From: Lacunisphaera sp.
GTDB lineage: Bacteria; Verrucomicrobiota; Verrucomicrobiia; Opitutales; Opitutaceae
Assembly: GCA_029945445.1 (NCBI GenBank)
Contig: JAQSCO010000007.1
Coordinates: 1-62,353 of the forward strand
Reading direction: 5' to 3'
DNA length: 62,353 nt
This document shows positions 7,648-16,439 of this stretch, piece by piece. The notes under the pieces are model-generated. The model did no database searches. It was not told the DNA's origin and saw only the letters and a program-made list of their open reading frames with translations. The translations under genes were made by a program, and so were the position numbers. The first letter of the stretch is position 1. Each line of letters begins with the position of its first letter.

Positions 7648-8937
7648 ATGAAAATTACTCTATACCTGTCGCGCCCGGCTTCCTGCCTGTTTGTCAGCCT
7701 GTTGCTTTGCGGTTCCTCGAAGGCGGAGAAGACAGCGGCCCCGGATAATCCGAGTCTGCTGTCCCAAGCCAGCCAGTTTACGGCCATCGAGCATCGGCGC
7801 GAAGTCATCTATCATTCTCCGCAGACCCCCGGGTTTACCAGTTGGGTGGGGACATGGCCAATGCCCGATGGCAGTATCATGGTGACGTTCACGCAAGCGA
7901 CCGGTCCGGCCGAAGGGCGCCCGCTGGCACCGGAGGCAATACAGCGCCTGCTGGATTGGCCACCGCCGGGTCTCCCCACGGGTTATGATATGACCGGGTT
8001 GGACCTGAGGAACGTCCACTTGCGTTCCACCGATCTCGGGCGCTCCTGGAAAACCGTCAGCGCCGATGCCTTCAAGTCTAACATGAACGGCATCACCGGC
8101 GAAGCCGAGGTCGCGCTGGCCGACGGCACGGTGGTGCGCGGCGTCTGGGGAAATTATCTGCCCTACAATCCCGAACTGCCCCAAACGGGCTACCTGCAAC
8201 GCTCCCACGATGGCACACTGACGTGGGGGCCACCGGAGGTTTTCCTCGATGCGAAAAAATTCATGACCTACCCCAAGCGCCTGCGTCTGCTCCGGGACGG
8301 CCGGTTGGTCTTGTTCGGGGGCGTCGCTCCGGTGCCGGCGAACAGTCTGCACCGCGAGGCCATGGCCAAATACATTGACCCGCTGCTGATGGTCTCCGCG
8401 GACGGCGGCCGGACGTGGCAGGGGCCGATCCCGGTCGTGCCGCCCAAGAACCAAGGCAAATGGGGCGGGGAGGAATATGACGCCGCCGAATTACCGAATG
8501 GCGACCTGTTATGCGTTTTCCGCCGGCCCAATCCGGCCCTGAACGGACATGAGACCGAATGGGTGGTCCGCGCGGGGGATACACCGCCGGACAAGACTTC
8601 CCCGGAAGTCAGGATGCAGAGCGTGCTCAAGAAAACCGGCGATTCCTGGACGCCCGGAGAAGTCCGGCTCGCGCCGTTTCCGCATAGCGGCCACCCCGAG
8701 CTCCTCGTCACCCGCGAAGGGCCGGTGCTGCACTTCGCGACCTCGGGGATTTATTGGACCCTGGATGCAGGGGCGACGTGGCATCGCCTCGATATTCCCG
8801 GGTCGGCTTACTATCCTCATGCCCTCCAAGCCGCCGATGGTCGGATCCTGGTCTTTGGCCATATTGGAGGCGACGATGCCTATGGCAAAGGAGACCAGTC
8901 AATCGTCATGGATTCATTTCGACTGGTGAAGCAATGA
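7648..8937 (+). CDS. Secreted Asp-box beta-propeller protein (sialidase-like)
   Basis: 429 residues beginning with a clear signal peptide (MKITLYLSRPASCLFVSLLL...). The ATG at 7648 is taken over an upstream GTG at 7594 because the signal peptide begins there. Asp boxes include STDLGRSW, SADGGRTW and LDAGATW. The (F/Y)RIP motif is not visible; the N-terminus instead reads 'GFTSWVGTWPMPDGSIMVTF'. It is paired with the cytoplasmic Asp-box protein upstream, implying that related bonds are cut first outside and then inside the cell. Exact activity unknown; sialidase annotation from Asp boxes alone would over-reach. Confidence 0.8.
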   Translation: MKITLYLSRPASCLFVSLLLCGSSKAEKTAAPDNPSLLSQASQFTAIEHRREVIYHSPQTPGFTSWVGTWPMPDGSIMVTFTQATGPAEGRPLAPEAIQRLLDWPPPGLPTGYDMTGLDLRNVHLRSTDLGRSWKTVSADAFKSNMNGITGEAEVALADGTVVRGVWGNYLPYNPELPQTGYLQRSHDGTLTWGPPEVFLDAKKFMTYPKRLRLLRDGRLVLFGGVAPVPANSLHREAMAKYIDPLLMVSADGGRTWQGPIPVVPPKNQGKWGGEEYDAAELPNGDLLCVFRRPNPALNGHETEWVVRAGDTPPDKTSPEVRMQSVLKKTGDSWTPGEVRLAPFPHSGHPELLVTREGPVLHFATSGIYWTLDAGATWHRLDIPGSAYYPHALQAADGRILVFGHIGGDDAYGKGDQSIVMDSFRLVKQ

Positions 8938-9013
8938 GTCCTCCCGCGGGCCAGCGCCCCGCGCGAAATTCTAAGTTCCGTCATTGGCCTCACGAAGAAC
9001 GACCGCTCGCACC

Positions 9014-10117
9014 ATGATCGTCGACAGCCACGCCTATTGTTTCACTGCCCCGGATACCCCGGCGGGGCACCCCTCGGCGGCCGCCCACCTCGAGTTTTGG
9101 CAAAGACAATACGCCCTGCATCATCAACCCGCCTATCGTGTCCGTGACCGGGCGGCGGGTGACTCGCGGTTATTGCTGAATCCGACGCCGGAAGATCCGC
9201 TGCGCCTGTCCACCAAGCGCAACTTCCGGGTGGACCACGTCACCAAGCGCCTGGTGTGGACGGTGGACGGCGAGGATTACACCAAGCAGCAGCTGCCGCC
9301 CAACGTCATTGAATTCAGTGCCGGCGCACTGATCGCGGAGATGGACTATGCCGGCGTCGATTGGGCGCTGCTGCATGTCGACGCGACACTGGGCAAGGAC
9401 CTGGGCCACCTGGCGGCCTGCGTGCGGGCCTTCCCCCACCGGCTCCGGGCGATGGCACCGGTCGACGAATGGGTCATTCCAGTCAACCCGGACGCGGCCA
9501 TCGCGCAGGCCCGGGATGCGATTGGGAAAAACGGACTTCACGCGTTGAAAATCATTCCGGAATACGCCTACCGGATGACCAGCTCGCGCAGCTTCAACGA
9601 GCCGGCGTGGCGGCCGTTCTGGGATGCCGTGACCCAACTCAAGGTCCCGTTTTTCTTCACGATCGGGGCCAGCCCCGGCACAACCGATCCGCGGCAGGGG
9701 TTCATCCAGGAATTGAATGAGCTGCGGAAATGGATGGAGCGCTATCCGGACGCCACGGTGAGCATCACGCACGGATTTCCCTGGCGCGATTTCATCGAGG
9801 GCAACCGGTTTGTGCTGCCCAAGGAAATGTGGGCGCCATTTGCCGATTCAAAACTTTGCATGGAGGTGGGGTTTCCTTTCCGCATCGGGGATCTCTTTGA
9901 CTATCCCTACGTCGAGTGCCGTCCGGCCTTGGAAGGCATGATCAAGCACATCGGGCCCGCCCGCTTGCTCTGGGGGACCGACATGCCATTCCAAAATCGT
10001 TTCTGCACCTACCGGCAGTCCCGCCAGTATATTGAGAAACACGGTCGGGAGCTGTTATCCTCGGAAGACATGGCCCAGCTCATGGGGGGGACGGCGGCGC
10101 GAATCCTGCGCCTTTAG
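9014..10117 (+). CDS. Amidohydrolase-2 family protein with altered metal motif
   Basis: 367 residues of the amidohydrolase-2 barrel. The N-terminal metal motif reads IVDSHAY, keeping the first His but with Tyr where the second His of HxH is expected. Later motifs survive: 'ALKIIPEY', 'VSITHGFPW' and 'LLWGTDMPF'. Family members lacking one N-terminal His may bind metal differently or have lost hydrolysis. The ATG at 9014 directly precedes the conserved beta strand, so the upstream in-frame start at 8984 is not favoured. It follows the secreted Asp-box gene by 76 bases. Possibly a lactonase or a decarboxylase; substrate unknown. Confidence 0.82.
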   Translation: MIVDSHAYCFTAPDTPAGHPSAAAHLEFWQRQYALHHQPAYRVRDRAAGDSRLLLNPTPEDPLRLSTKRNFRVDHVTKRLVWTVDGEDYTKQQLPPNVIEFSAGALIAEMDYAGVDWALLHVDATLGKDLGHLAACVRAFPHRLRAMAPVDEWVIPVNPDAAIAQARDAIGKNGLHALKIIPEYAYRMTSSRSFNEPAWRPFWDAVTQLKVPFFFTIGASPGTTDPRQGFIQELNELRKWMERYPDATVSITHGFPWRDFIEGNRFVLPKEMWAPFADSKLCMEVGFPFRIGDLFDYPYVECRPALEGMIKHIGPARLLWGTDMPFQNRFCTYRQSRQYIEKHGRELLSSEDMAQLMGGTAARILRL

Positions 10118-10290
10118 CTCCAGAAATTGCCAAGGCTTCAGCAATTCCGCCTATGACCAACGACATGACATTTCTCAGTAGACCCAAAAACTGCCCCGAG
10201 AAATTATCGGGTGACCAAGCAGGGGCCCGCGGCCCCTCCGGTATTCGACAGGGCCTTCGGAAACCCCAATTGGCATTGATTGGCTTTTTG

Positions 10291-11370
10291 ATGCCGAAAC
10301 GAATGTCCGGCCAGTTGCCGGCTTTCTTGCTCAGCATCCTTCTGGTAGGCAGCAGCGCAATCGCGGCGCGCGGACAAACGAAATATCCGGACGGTCGGCC
10401 GGCGGCTACGCTCCGCATGGAGGCGCAAGACCAAGGCGTCATCCTTAAGCACGGTGATGGCCCCGACGGCTGCGATACTCTCGGCGCCCGGAACGCCATC
10501 TGTTTCCGGGAAAACGGCACCTACTACCTTTTCTACGATGGGACCGGAGAGAAAGGGTGGTTGAACCTTCTGGCGACCAGCCGGGATCTCACGCACTGGG
10601 AAAAGAAAGGGCCGACGATGGACCGGGGACTGCCGGGCGAGCGGGATTCCGCGGGCGCCAACTCGCCGTGGGTTTATCGAGAGGGGGATGATTGGCATAT
10701 GTTCTATGTGGGCTCGCCCAACCTGACCGATGGGGTTCCTTCCTTCCCCTATCTGACACTCAAGGCCAAGGGTCGCTCGCTGGCCGGGCCATGGATAAAG
10801 CAAAAAGAGGTAGTCCCCTTTGATATCAAGCCGGGCACTTATTACTCGGTTGTAGCCAGCGCCGGCTACGTGGTCAGGGCAAAAGCTGAATACATGATGT
10901 TCTTCAGCAGCACGGTGATTAAACCCGGGAATCCTTCCGTGATTTTACGGACCCTGGGGATTGCCCGCACCAAAGACCTGGACGGCAAGTGGACGGTCGA
11001 TCCCGCGCCTATTTTCCCCGTGGAAGAGCAGGTTGAGAATTCCTCCCTTTACTTCGAGCCGACCAGCAACCTGTGGTTTCTCTTCACCAACCACATCGGG
11101 TTGGAAAAGGGGACCGATGAATACACGGATGCGATCTGGGTCTACTGGTCCACCGACCTGAACAAATGGAATCGAGAAAACAAGGCCGTGGTCTTGGACG
11201 GGAAAAACTGCAGCTGGTCGAAAAAATGCATCGGTTTGCCTTCAGTGGTCCCGATCGGGAATCGGCTCGCCGTCTTTTATGATTCACCTGGCGGGGTGGG
11301 CACTTCGCATCTGGGCCGTGACCTCGGCTTGGCCTGGCTGGAACTGCCACTGGTGGTCCCGCGAAAATAG
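10291..11370 (+). CDS. Secreted five-bladed beta-propeller glycosidase-like protein (GH43/GH117-like)
   Basis: About 359 residues with a signal peptide (SGQLPAFLLSILLVGSSAIAA). The ATG at 10291 is preferred because the 46 residues encoded upstream (from 10153) look non-coding; an ATG at 10303 is also possible. Repeated blade motifs include 'FRENGTYYLFYDG', 'SRDLTHWEKKG', 'REGDDWHMFYVG' and 'SSLYFEPTSNLWFLFTNH', typical of GH43/GH117/GH130-type propellers. It is a close paralogue of the gene at 43154, sharing for instance 'DGRPAA.LR.EA.DQGV.LKHGDGPD'. Probably exported to the periplasm and acting on a terminal sugar. Family and catalytic acids cannot be fixed by eye. It converges on the CBM9-like gene with 32 bases between. 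Confidence 0.78.
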   Translation: MPKRMSGQLPAFLLSILLVGSSAIAARGQTKYPDGRPAATLRMEAQDQGVILKHGDGPDGCDTLGARNAICFRENGTYYLFYDGTGEKGWLNLLATSRDLTHWEKKGPTMDRGLPGERDSAGANSPWVYREGDDWHMFYVGSPNLTDGVPSFPYLTLKAKGRSLAGPWIKQKEVVPFDIKPGTYYSVVASAGYVVRAKAEYMMFFSSTVIKPGNPSVILRTLGIARTKDLDGKWTVDPAPIFPVEEQVENSSLYFEPTSNLWFLFTNHIGLEKGTDEYTDAIWVYWSTDLNKWNRENKAVVLDGKNCSWSKKCIGLPSVVPIGNRLAVFYDSPGGVGTSHLGRDLGLAWLELPLVVPRK

Positions 11371-11402
11371 ACAGGCAACGACGGAACCCCGCTTCGGCGT
11401 CT

Positions 11403-12113
11403 TCAGGTGCTTCCGTTGGATTTTTGCTGCCCTGCCCGGGCTTCCCCCGCTGGCAGCAACTTCAAAAGCTGCCATTCCTGGGTCCGGTGGTAGTTGGGCT
11501 CACGCAGTGGTGCAGTGGACGAAAGCACGGGCGTCGGGTTCGGGCCGTAATCGTAGCGGCAGACGGCGGTCCGCAGGGCGGGAGGGTGCGCCAAGGGATC
11601 GATCCCGAGGCGGTCGAAAGTAATCTTGGCGTGGGCGACCCAATACTCAGGACCAGCCTCGGTGGAACTCTCCACCCAGTCTGGCTGGGAGATCGTGAAA
11701 TCCTCCAAGCGTGCTTGTTCCCCCCGAAAGCGCGCAAGGCCATCCGGCGGCCAGTGCAATTGCAGCCGGTTATTTTCCGGGGTGATGTGCAGTTCGAAAT
11801 AGTCGGGCCGGCCTTCCGCCTGCAGGAATATCTCGCAGATGTCGCCCAACTCCCAGGTGCGTTGGTTCAAGGCTTCGGCCCGGTTATGTTGCTTGCTGCC
11901 CAGCAATATCGCGTCGTAGTGCAGCGCGGTTGAGGATGCCCGGATACGGGCCCAACCGGGATGAAACCCTGCCTCGGCTCCATCGCTCCGCCAAGCCTGC
12001 CCGAGCGGGCGCCACCACGGGTCGACCACCGAAGGAGAGAGGCGTCCTGTCTGGCACGACTCTTCGGGCAAGGGTTCAACCAGCCAGAGGGGAGAAGCCG
12101 GAGAGGGTGTCAT
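11403..12113 (-). CDS. CBM9-like carbohydrate-binding protein
   Basis: A 236-residue protein resembling the family 9 carbohydrate-binding / DOMON-like sandwich. Characteristic stretches are 'ARIRASSTALHYDAILLGSK', 'GDICEIFLQAEGRPDYFEL' and 'ITPENNRLQLHW', matching the usual 'D..VEvfl......YyEf..sP.N' pattern. No signal peptide is evident from the ATG at 12113, which is unusual because most such domains are secreted. The longer frame starting at 12305 would overlap the SDR gene and is rejected. It is last in the long minus-strand operon, 46 bases after the SDR. Likely an accessory sugar-binding protein; an uncharacterised enzyme is not excluded. Confidence 0.68.
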   Translation of the reverse strand: MTPSPASPLWLVEPLPEESCQTGRLSPSVVDPWWRPLGQAWRSDGAEAGFHPGWARIRASSTALHYDAILLGSKQHNRAEALNQRTWELGDICEIFLQAEGRPDYFELHITPENNRLQLHWPPDGLARFRGEQARLEDFTISQPDWVESSTEAGPEYWVAHAKITFDRLGIDPLAHPPALRTAVCRYDYGPNPTPVLSSTAPLREPNYHRTQEWQLLKLLPAGEARAGQQKSNGST

Positions 12114-12159
12114 TCGGGCGGTAAGCACGCAGGTTATTGCACGCTGGAGACGGAAATGA

Positions 12160-12939
12160 TCACCAAGCAGTCCAACCGCCGTCGACCACCAGACTGTGGC
12201 CGGTGACGAAAGCGGCGCTATCTGACAACAGGAAGAGAGTGGGGCCGACAACCTCACTGCTGGTCCCGATCCGGCCGAGCATTGTTTTGCGGCGTAATTC
12301 CTCAATGAAGCCCGGGTGTGATGCTTGAATCGCCGGATTGGGGAAAGGCCCCGGCGTCACACAGTTGAAGCGGATGCCGGACGGGCCGTAATGCGCCGCC
12401 AGGTAACGGGCCAGCTGCAGGACCGCGGCTTTGCTCGCACCGTAGTCGATCGGATTGGGCGTCATCGGTTCGCGATAAACCCGGGGATCAGGAGCCACCA
12501 TCCCATACATGCTCGCGAAGAGCACCACGCTGCCTGAACCGCGGGTCTTCATCAGTTGGGCCACACCGCGGCTGAGCACGAACGCCGGGGACACGGCGTC
12601 TGCGAAAGTCTGCTGGAAATCGCCCGCGGTCAGCTCTTCCAGTCGCTGGCCCGCGCTCGAGGCGAAGGCGAGATGGACCAGTCCGTCCGGCACGCCGTGG
12701 GTGTGGGCGCACTGTTCGATGAAACGGGGCAGACCGGCGACATCGGTCAAGTCGAAGGAGGCCGCCGTGGTGAGGCGCAGGTCGTGCTGCCGGATGAGGG
12801 CCTCGGCCTTGCCCGGCAGATCAAGGCAAAGCGTGCGGGCTCCGGCCGCATCGAGCGCCCGCGTGATGGCCGAGCCCAGATAACCGGCACCGCCCGTGAC
12901 CCAGATATTTTTCTGCGCAAGGGTGTGCCAGTTTTTCAT
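12160..12939 (-). CDS. Short-chain dehydrogenase/reductase (PtmA-like)
   Basis: 259 residues, classical SDR: nucleotide-binding 'WVTGGAGYLGSAI', active-site Ser region 'VLFASMYGMV', catalytic YGASK, and C-terminal 'LVVDGGWTAW'. The start (ATG at 12939) overlaps the stop of the preceding SDR by four bases (ATGA), showing tight coupling. The GGAGYLG form of the glycine motif and the 'HYGPSGIRFNCVTPG' stretch resemble the PtmA-type SDRs linked to nonulosonic acid metabolism. It and its upstream neighbour are clearly related and may have arisen by duplication, possibly forming a hetero-oligomer. A sugar or sugar-acid alcohol dehydrogenase role is inferred. Confidence 0.87.
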   Translation of the reverse strand: MKNWHTLAQKNIWVTGGAGYLGSAITRALDAAGARTLCLDLPGKAEALIRQHDLRLTTAASFDLTDVAGLPRFIEQCAHTHGVPDGLVHLAFASSAGQRLEELTAGDFQQTFADAVSPAFVLSRGVAQLMKTRGSGSVVLFASMYGMVAPDPRVYREPMTPNPIDYGASKAAVLQLARYLAAHYGPSGIRFNCVTPGPFPNPAIQASHPGFIEELRRKTMLGRIGTSSEVVGPTLFLLSDSAAFVTGHSLVVDGGWTAW

Positions 12940-13721
12940 TTGGCAGTATGGCCGCCGTCCACCGGCAGGTTGGCGCCGGTGATGTAACTCGCGGCATCGC
13001 TCAGCAGAAAAATCACGGCACCGCCAACCTCGCGGGCCTCGCACATGCGGCCGAGCATGGTGATCTTGTTGTAACGGGCGATGAACTCGGGGGCCTGCGG
13101 GGCATCGGGGTTGAAGATGCCGCCCGGAGACACGACGTTGACGCGAACGCCCGAAGGCCCGTAGTGCGAAGCAAGAAAACGAGTAAGGTTGACCATGCCG
13201 CCCTTGTGGAAGAAGTAGTCGGGGGCGACGGTCATGTCGGTGCCCTCGTAGAGCGAAAGGTTGCTGCCGACCATGCCGTAGATCGAGCCGATGTTGACGA
13301 TGCTGCCGGCCCGCCGCGCCGCCATCACATCGCCGAAAACCCGGCAGGTGGCGAAAAAGCCAGTGGCGTTGGTCTCCATCGACGCCCGCCAGATCGCGAG
13401 ATCATCGTTCATCGTGCGCATCGGACGGCTCACCGCGTTGAACACGATGCCGTCGACCCGCTGGTGCTGGGCCAGCACGCGGTCACGCAAGGCGCGCAGG
13501 GAATCCTCGGAACCGATGTCGGTCTCCTCGATGAAGACCTGGCGGCCGGCGGCCTGTTCGGAGCCGGCCAGGGACTGGAGCGCGGTGCGGTTGCGTGACG
13601 CCACGATCAGGGTCGCGCCTGCGGAGGCCAGCGACTTGACGAGCGCCCGGCCGAGCAGGCCGGTGCCGCCGAACTGGATGACCACTTTGCCGTGGAGGGA
13701 GATGCTGGAGGAATCGGCCAT
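12936..13721 (-). CDS. Short-chain dehydrogenase/reductase (PtmA-like)
   Basis: 261 residues. Motifs: 'FGGTGLLGRALV' (nucleotide binding, variant GGTGLLG), 'IVNIGSIYGMVG' containing the catalytic Ser, 'DYFFHKGG' supplying Tyr and Lys, and 'LPVDGGHTAK' at the C-terminus. Between Tyr and Lys the residues are FFH, unusual but compatible with catalysis. Closely related to the following SDR and coupled to it by ATGA overlap. Cytoplasmic NAD(P)-dependent oxidation or reduction of a sugar-type alcohol is expected. Candidate steps are oxidation of a deoxysugar or of a 2-keto-3-deoxy acid at C4. Confidence 0.88.
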   Translation of the reverse strand: MADSSSISLHGKVVIQFGGTGLLGRALVKSLASAGATLIVASRNRTALQSLAGSEQAAGRQVFIEETDIGSEDSLRALRDRVLAQHQRVDGIVFNAVSRPMRTMNDDLAIWRASMETNATGFFATCRVFGDVMAARRAGSIVNIGSIYGMVGSNLSLYEGTDMTVAPDYFFHKGGMVNLTRFLASHYGPSGVRVNVVSPGGIFNPDAPQAPEFIARYNKITMLGRMCEAREVGGAVIFLLSDAASYITGANLPVDGGHTAK

Positions 13722-13773
13722 AGGGGAAGGAAATCAGATCAGGCGCGGAAAACGCGAGAGCGGAGGACGGGCC

Positions 13774-14532
13774 TCAAATGCAGCGACCGCCGTCAACCTC
13801 CATGCAGACCCCGGTTACGAACTCGGAGGCGGGATCGGCGAAGAAGACGGCGGCATGGGCGACATCCGAAGAGCGCCCGAGGCGGCCGAGCGGGATCGAA
13901 GCGGTGAACTTCGCCCGGTTCTCCGGGGTGTCGGTTGTGCCCATGAAGGTGGTGAGAAGGGGCGTCTCGGCGATCGCCGGGTTGATCGCATTGACCCGGA
14001 TGCGGTCGGGCGCGAGCTCGACCGCCATGGATTTGGTGAGGAGAACGACGGCGCCCTTCGAGCCGTTATACCACGCGAGGCCCGGTCGAGGCCGCACGGC
14101 GGCCGTGGATCCGATGTTGATGAAGCAACCGCCTCCCAGCCGGCGGAAAACCGGCACACAGTGGATGGCCGACAGGTAGATGCTCTTGACGTTGACTTGG
14201 TAGATCCGGTCGAAGGCCTCCTCCGAGACGTTCAGCATCGGTTGGTTGGCATGGCTGATGCCGGCATTGTTGACCATGATGTCGAGTCGGCCGAAGCGCT
14301 CCAGCGTCGTCTGCACGAGGCGGCCCATGTCGGCGGTCTTGGTCACGTCGGTCGGGCAAAACAGGGCGTCATGACCGGCGGCGCGCAGGGTCGCGGCGGC
14401 TTGCTCTCCCTGGTCAGCGTTGACATCGGCAATCACGACCTTGGCCCCCTCAGCGGCAAAATACCGGGCGATGCATTCGCCGAAGCCGGAAGCTCCACCC
14501 GTGATGATCGCGACCATTTTGGAAAGGCGCAT
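13774..14532 (-). CDS. Short-chain dehydrogenase/reductase (glucose-1-dehydrogenase type)
   Basis: 252 residues with canonical motifs: 'IITGGASGFGECIA', 'MVNNAGISHA', 'FINIGSTAAV' (Ser), 'WYNGSKGAV' (Tyr and Lys), and 'VTGVCMEVDGG'. This subgroup includes cyclohexanol-, glucose- and 2-keto-3-deoxy-sugar-acid dehydrogenases. Because the operon also encodes an RhmA-like aldolase, this protein is a candidate L-rhamnose/L-fucose 1-dehydrogenase or KDR 4-dehydrogenase; the sequence does not decide. It sits 49 bases after the aldolase gene and 52 before the next SDR. It differs from the two following SDRs in the glycine motif, so is not part of their duplication. Confidence 0.88.
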   Translation of the reverse strand: MRLSKMVAIITGGASGFGECIARYFAAEGAKVVIADVNADQGEQAAATLRAAGHDALFCPTDVTKTADMGRLVQTTLERFGRLDIMVNNAGISHANQPMLNVSEEAFDRIYQVNVKSIYLSAIHCVPVFRRLGGGCFINIGSTAAVRPRPGLAWYNGSKGAVVLLTKSMAVELAPDRIRVNAINPAIAETPLLTTFMGTTDTPENRAKFTASIPLGRLGRSSDVAHAAVFFADPASEFVTGVCMEVDGGRCI

Positions 14533-14581
14533 GGAAGGTTCTGGTTAGAGTTTGCGTTGGAGGCCCCGAACAGGTCTCCGT

Positions 14582-15403
14582 TCAGGCGTAAGGCGAGCGG
14601 GCCGGCGGCTTGATGGCCGAGGGGAGGGCCGAGATCTGGCCTTGGATGAGCTCAAGCCGTTGTTTGACGTAACCAGAGAGGGCGACCACATCGGCCCCAA
14701 TGTTGATCACCCGGTAGCCTTCGGTGACGAGATCGGCTAGGGGCGCGAAGAGGCCGGCTGACATGCAGAACTTGCCGTGTTTTCGCGCCGCGGCGGCGAT
14801 GCGCTGGCGGGCCGCGACCACTTCGGGGGCATCAAGCTGGCCGGCTTTGCCGATCCGGTGGCTGAAGTCCCCCGGTCCGAACAAAATGCCGTCGAAACCG
14901 GGCACCGCCGCGATCTCCTCCACATTGCCCAAGGCCTCGGGCGATTCGATCTGCAGGATCACGATGCGCTCGGCATTGGAGTGGCGGATATAATCCTCAA
15001 TCGGCACAAGGGCATACTGGCCGTCGGTATTGCCGCCATCCAGCGCGCGCTTGCCAATGGGATGGAAACGCACCCAGTCGACGATCTGGCGCGCCTCGGT
15101 CCGGCTGGCTACGTGCGGCACGATGATGCCGGTTGCGCCGGCCTCGAACGGGCGGATGTAGTCGCTGTAGCTGCCCCGCCCAACCCGGACCAAGGCATCG
15201 ATATCATGCACGCGGGCCGCGCGGATCTGATTTTCCAGTCCGATCCAGTCGTTGGGCACATGCTCGTTGCAGAGCCAGACGGCGTCGACGCCGCAGAGGC
15301 CGGCAATCTCCGTCGCGCGGGGATCGGACAGATTGATTTTGAGCACCGTGGGCAGTTGGTTTTCACGGAGGAGTTTTAACACCCGGCTGGAGCGAAGTTT
15401 CAT
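14582..15403 (-). CDS. HpcH/HpaI family aldolase (RhmA-like 2-keto-3-deoxy acid aldolase)
   Basis: A 273-residue class II pyruvate aldolase. Present are the base H48 in 'LCNEHVPN', substrate Arg R73 in 'VRVGRG', metal ligands E153 in 'LQIES' and D179 in 'FGPGDFS', and the characteristic 'EAGATGIIVPHV'. RhmA, the E. coli KDR aldolase encoded with rhmD, belongs to this family and yields pyruvate plus L-lactaldehyde. Here the Asp of the usual DGEH is Cys (C45), and the Asp of 'D-x-GA' is Glu (E87), so specificity may differ. ATG at 15403 is chosen since residues encoded further upstream to 15469 are not conserved and would overlap the preceding gene. The operon's promoter region carries the same palindrome as rhmD. 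Confidence 0.88.
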   Translation of the reverse strand: MKLRSSRVLKLLRENQLPTVLKINLSDPRATEIAGLCGVDAVWLCNEHVPNDWIGLENQIRAARVHDIDALVRVGRGSYSDYIRPFEAGATGIIVPHVASRTEARQIVDWVRFHPIGKRALDGGNTDGQYALVPIEDYIRHSNAERIVILQIESPEALGNVEEIAAVPGFDGILFGPGDFSHRIGKAGQLDAPEVVAARQRIAAAARKHGKFCMSAGLFAPLADLVTEGYRVINIGADVVALSGYVKQRLELIQGQISALPSAIKPPARSPYA

Positions 15404-15443
15404 AAAGGGAAGAGGGAAGGGGATGACGGGGTTGGGAGAAAAA

Positions 15444-16403
15444 TCATATCTCGGACAGCGCGACCTCACGGCCGTCCTGTTCGCGACTGCGCAGCCCGGC
15501 GATCAGCAGCTGCATGAGTTCGACGGTCTCCGCGAAGGGAAACGGCCGCTCGCCGGTGCGCAGGTAGCTGATGAAGGCTTCAAGCTGCGCCTTGAAGGAG
15601 AAGAAAGTGTCGCTGGTCGTGACGTTCACGTGTCCCGCGGTGCCAATCAGCTGGAGGCAGCCGAAACCGCCATACATGTCGGAGTTGGCCACAACCATCA
15701 CGTCGGCGCCGCTGCGGTGCTTGAGGTGAACAAGATTACGGTCGGGGGTCCCGGTGTTACGCGCGCTGAGAAAACCGGGCCCGAGGATCGGATACATGCC
15801 TTCGAGCGCATGGATTCCGTAGCTCTCCCATTTCTTGGGCGTCGTGATGCTGACGTAGCGCAGATCCCCGAGTTCGCGGGTGGATATCCGGTAGGGCAGG
15901 TATTCCTTCGAGTAGCGCATGCTGCTCGAGGACATGATCGCTTTGCCGCCGGCGACCCAGTTCTGAAAAATTTTCAGGTCAGCGGCATTGTCGACCAGCG
16001 GCTTATCGATAAAGATGGGTAGACCGGCGTCGACAAACGGCTGGGCCCGCTGCACGTGCTCACCGCCGATGTCCGTGGCGATAATGACCGCATCCACCTG
16101 TCCGATCACATCAGCCGGCTCCGCCACCACGTGGGGGATGTGGGAGCATTTCGCCACGTGTTCGGCGGTAAAGCCGCCATTTCCGATGCAGCAGATATGG
16201 GTTACTTTGGCGCCCCTGATGCCCAGGGCGTCAGCCGGCTGCTTGTTCAGATATTGGGGAATGCCGGCAAAGGGGCACTCCCGCGTCAGGAGATCGCGAT
16301 TGTAGCCGTTAAAGATCGCACTCCAGGAATAGGGGTGTCCGTTACCCGGTGAACTGCCCAGCAGCGCAATCCGGATGTCGTTGGAGTCTTTCACCAGTTT
16401 CAT
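15444..16403 (-). CDS. Gfo/Idh/MocA family oxidoreductase (divergent)
   Basis: 319 residues with the two-domain Gfo/Idh/MocA layout: Rossmann start 'IRIALLGSSPGNGHPYSW', 'DAVIIATDIGGEHVQRAQPF', and the hinge 'PIFIDKPLVD'. The usual EKP is DKP here, with the Lys kept. The first strand departs from the consensus GxGxxG, so nucleotide binding may be unusual. Downstream 'MRYSKEYLPYR' and 'ESYGIHALEGMYP' supply the substrate-domain His and Lys positions. Likely an NAD(P)-dependent sugar or inositol-type dehydrogenase. Located between the ferritin-like gene (37-base gap) and the aldolase (41-base gap) in one operon. Confidence 0.83.
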   Translation of the reverse strand: MKLVKDSNDIRIALLGSSPGNGHPYSWSAIFNGYNRDLLTRECPFAGIPQYLNKQPADALGIRGAKVTHICCIGNGGFTAEHVAKCSHIPHVVAEPADVIGQVDAVIIATDIGGEHVQRAQPFVDAGLPIFIDKPLVDNAADLKIFQNWVAGGKAIMSSSSMRYSKEYLPYRISTRELGDLRYVSITTPKKWESYGIHALEGMYPILGPGFLSARNTGTPDRNLVHLKHRSGADVMVVANSDMYGGFGCLQLIGTAGHVNVTTSDTFFSFKAQLEAFISYLRTGERPFPFAETVELMQLLIAGLRSREQDGREVALSEI

Positions 16404-16439
16404 GACGGCAAAGGTTGTTTCAGCGGCGCGTGGCTAGGG

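Noticed and set aside
6490..8937. Calling these genes true neuraminidases on the basis of Asp boxes
   Set aside because: The arginine (RIP) motif is not visible and Asp boxes only indicate the fold.
13291..14613. 440-residue plus-strand frame across two SDR genes
   Set aside because: Opposite two SDRs with intact catalytic motifs; a typical high-GC artefact.
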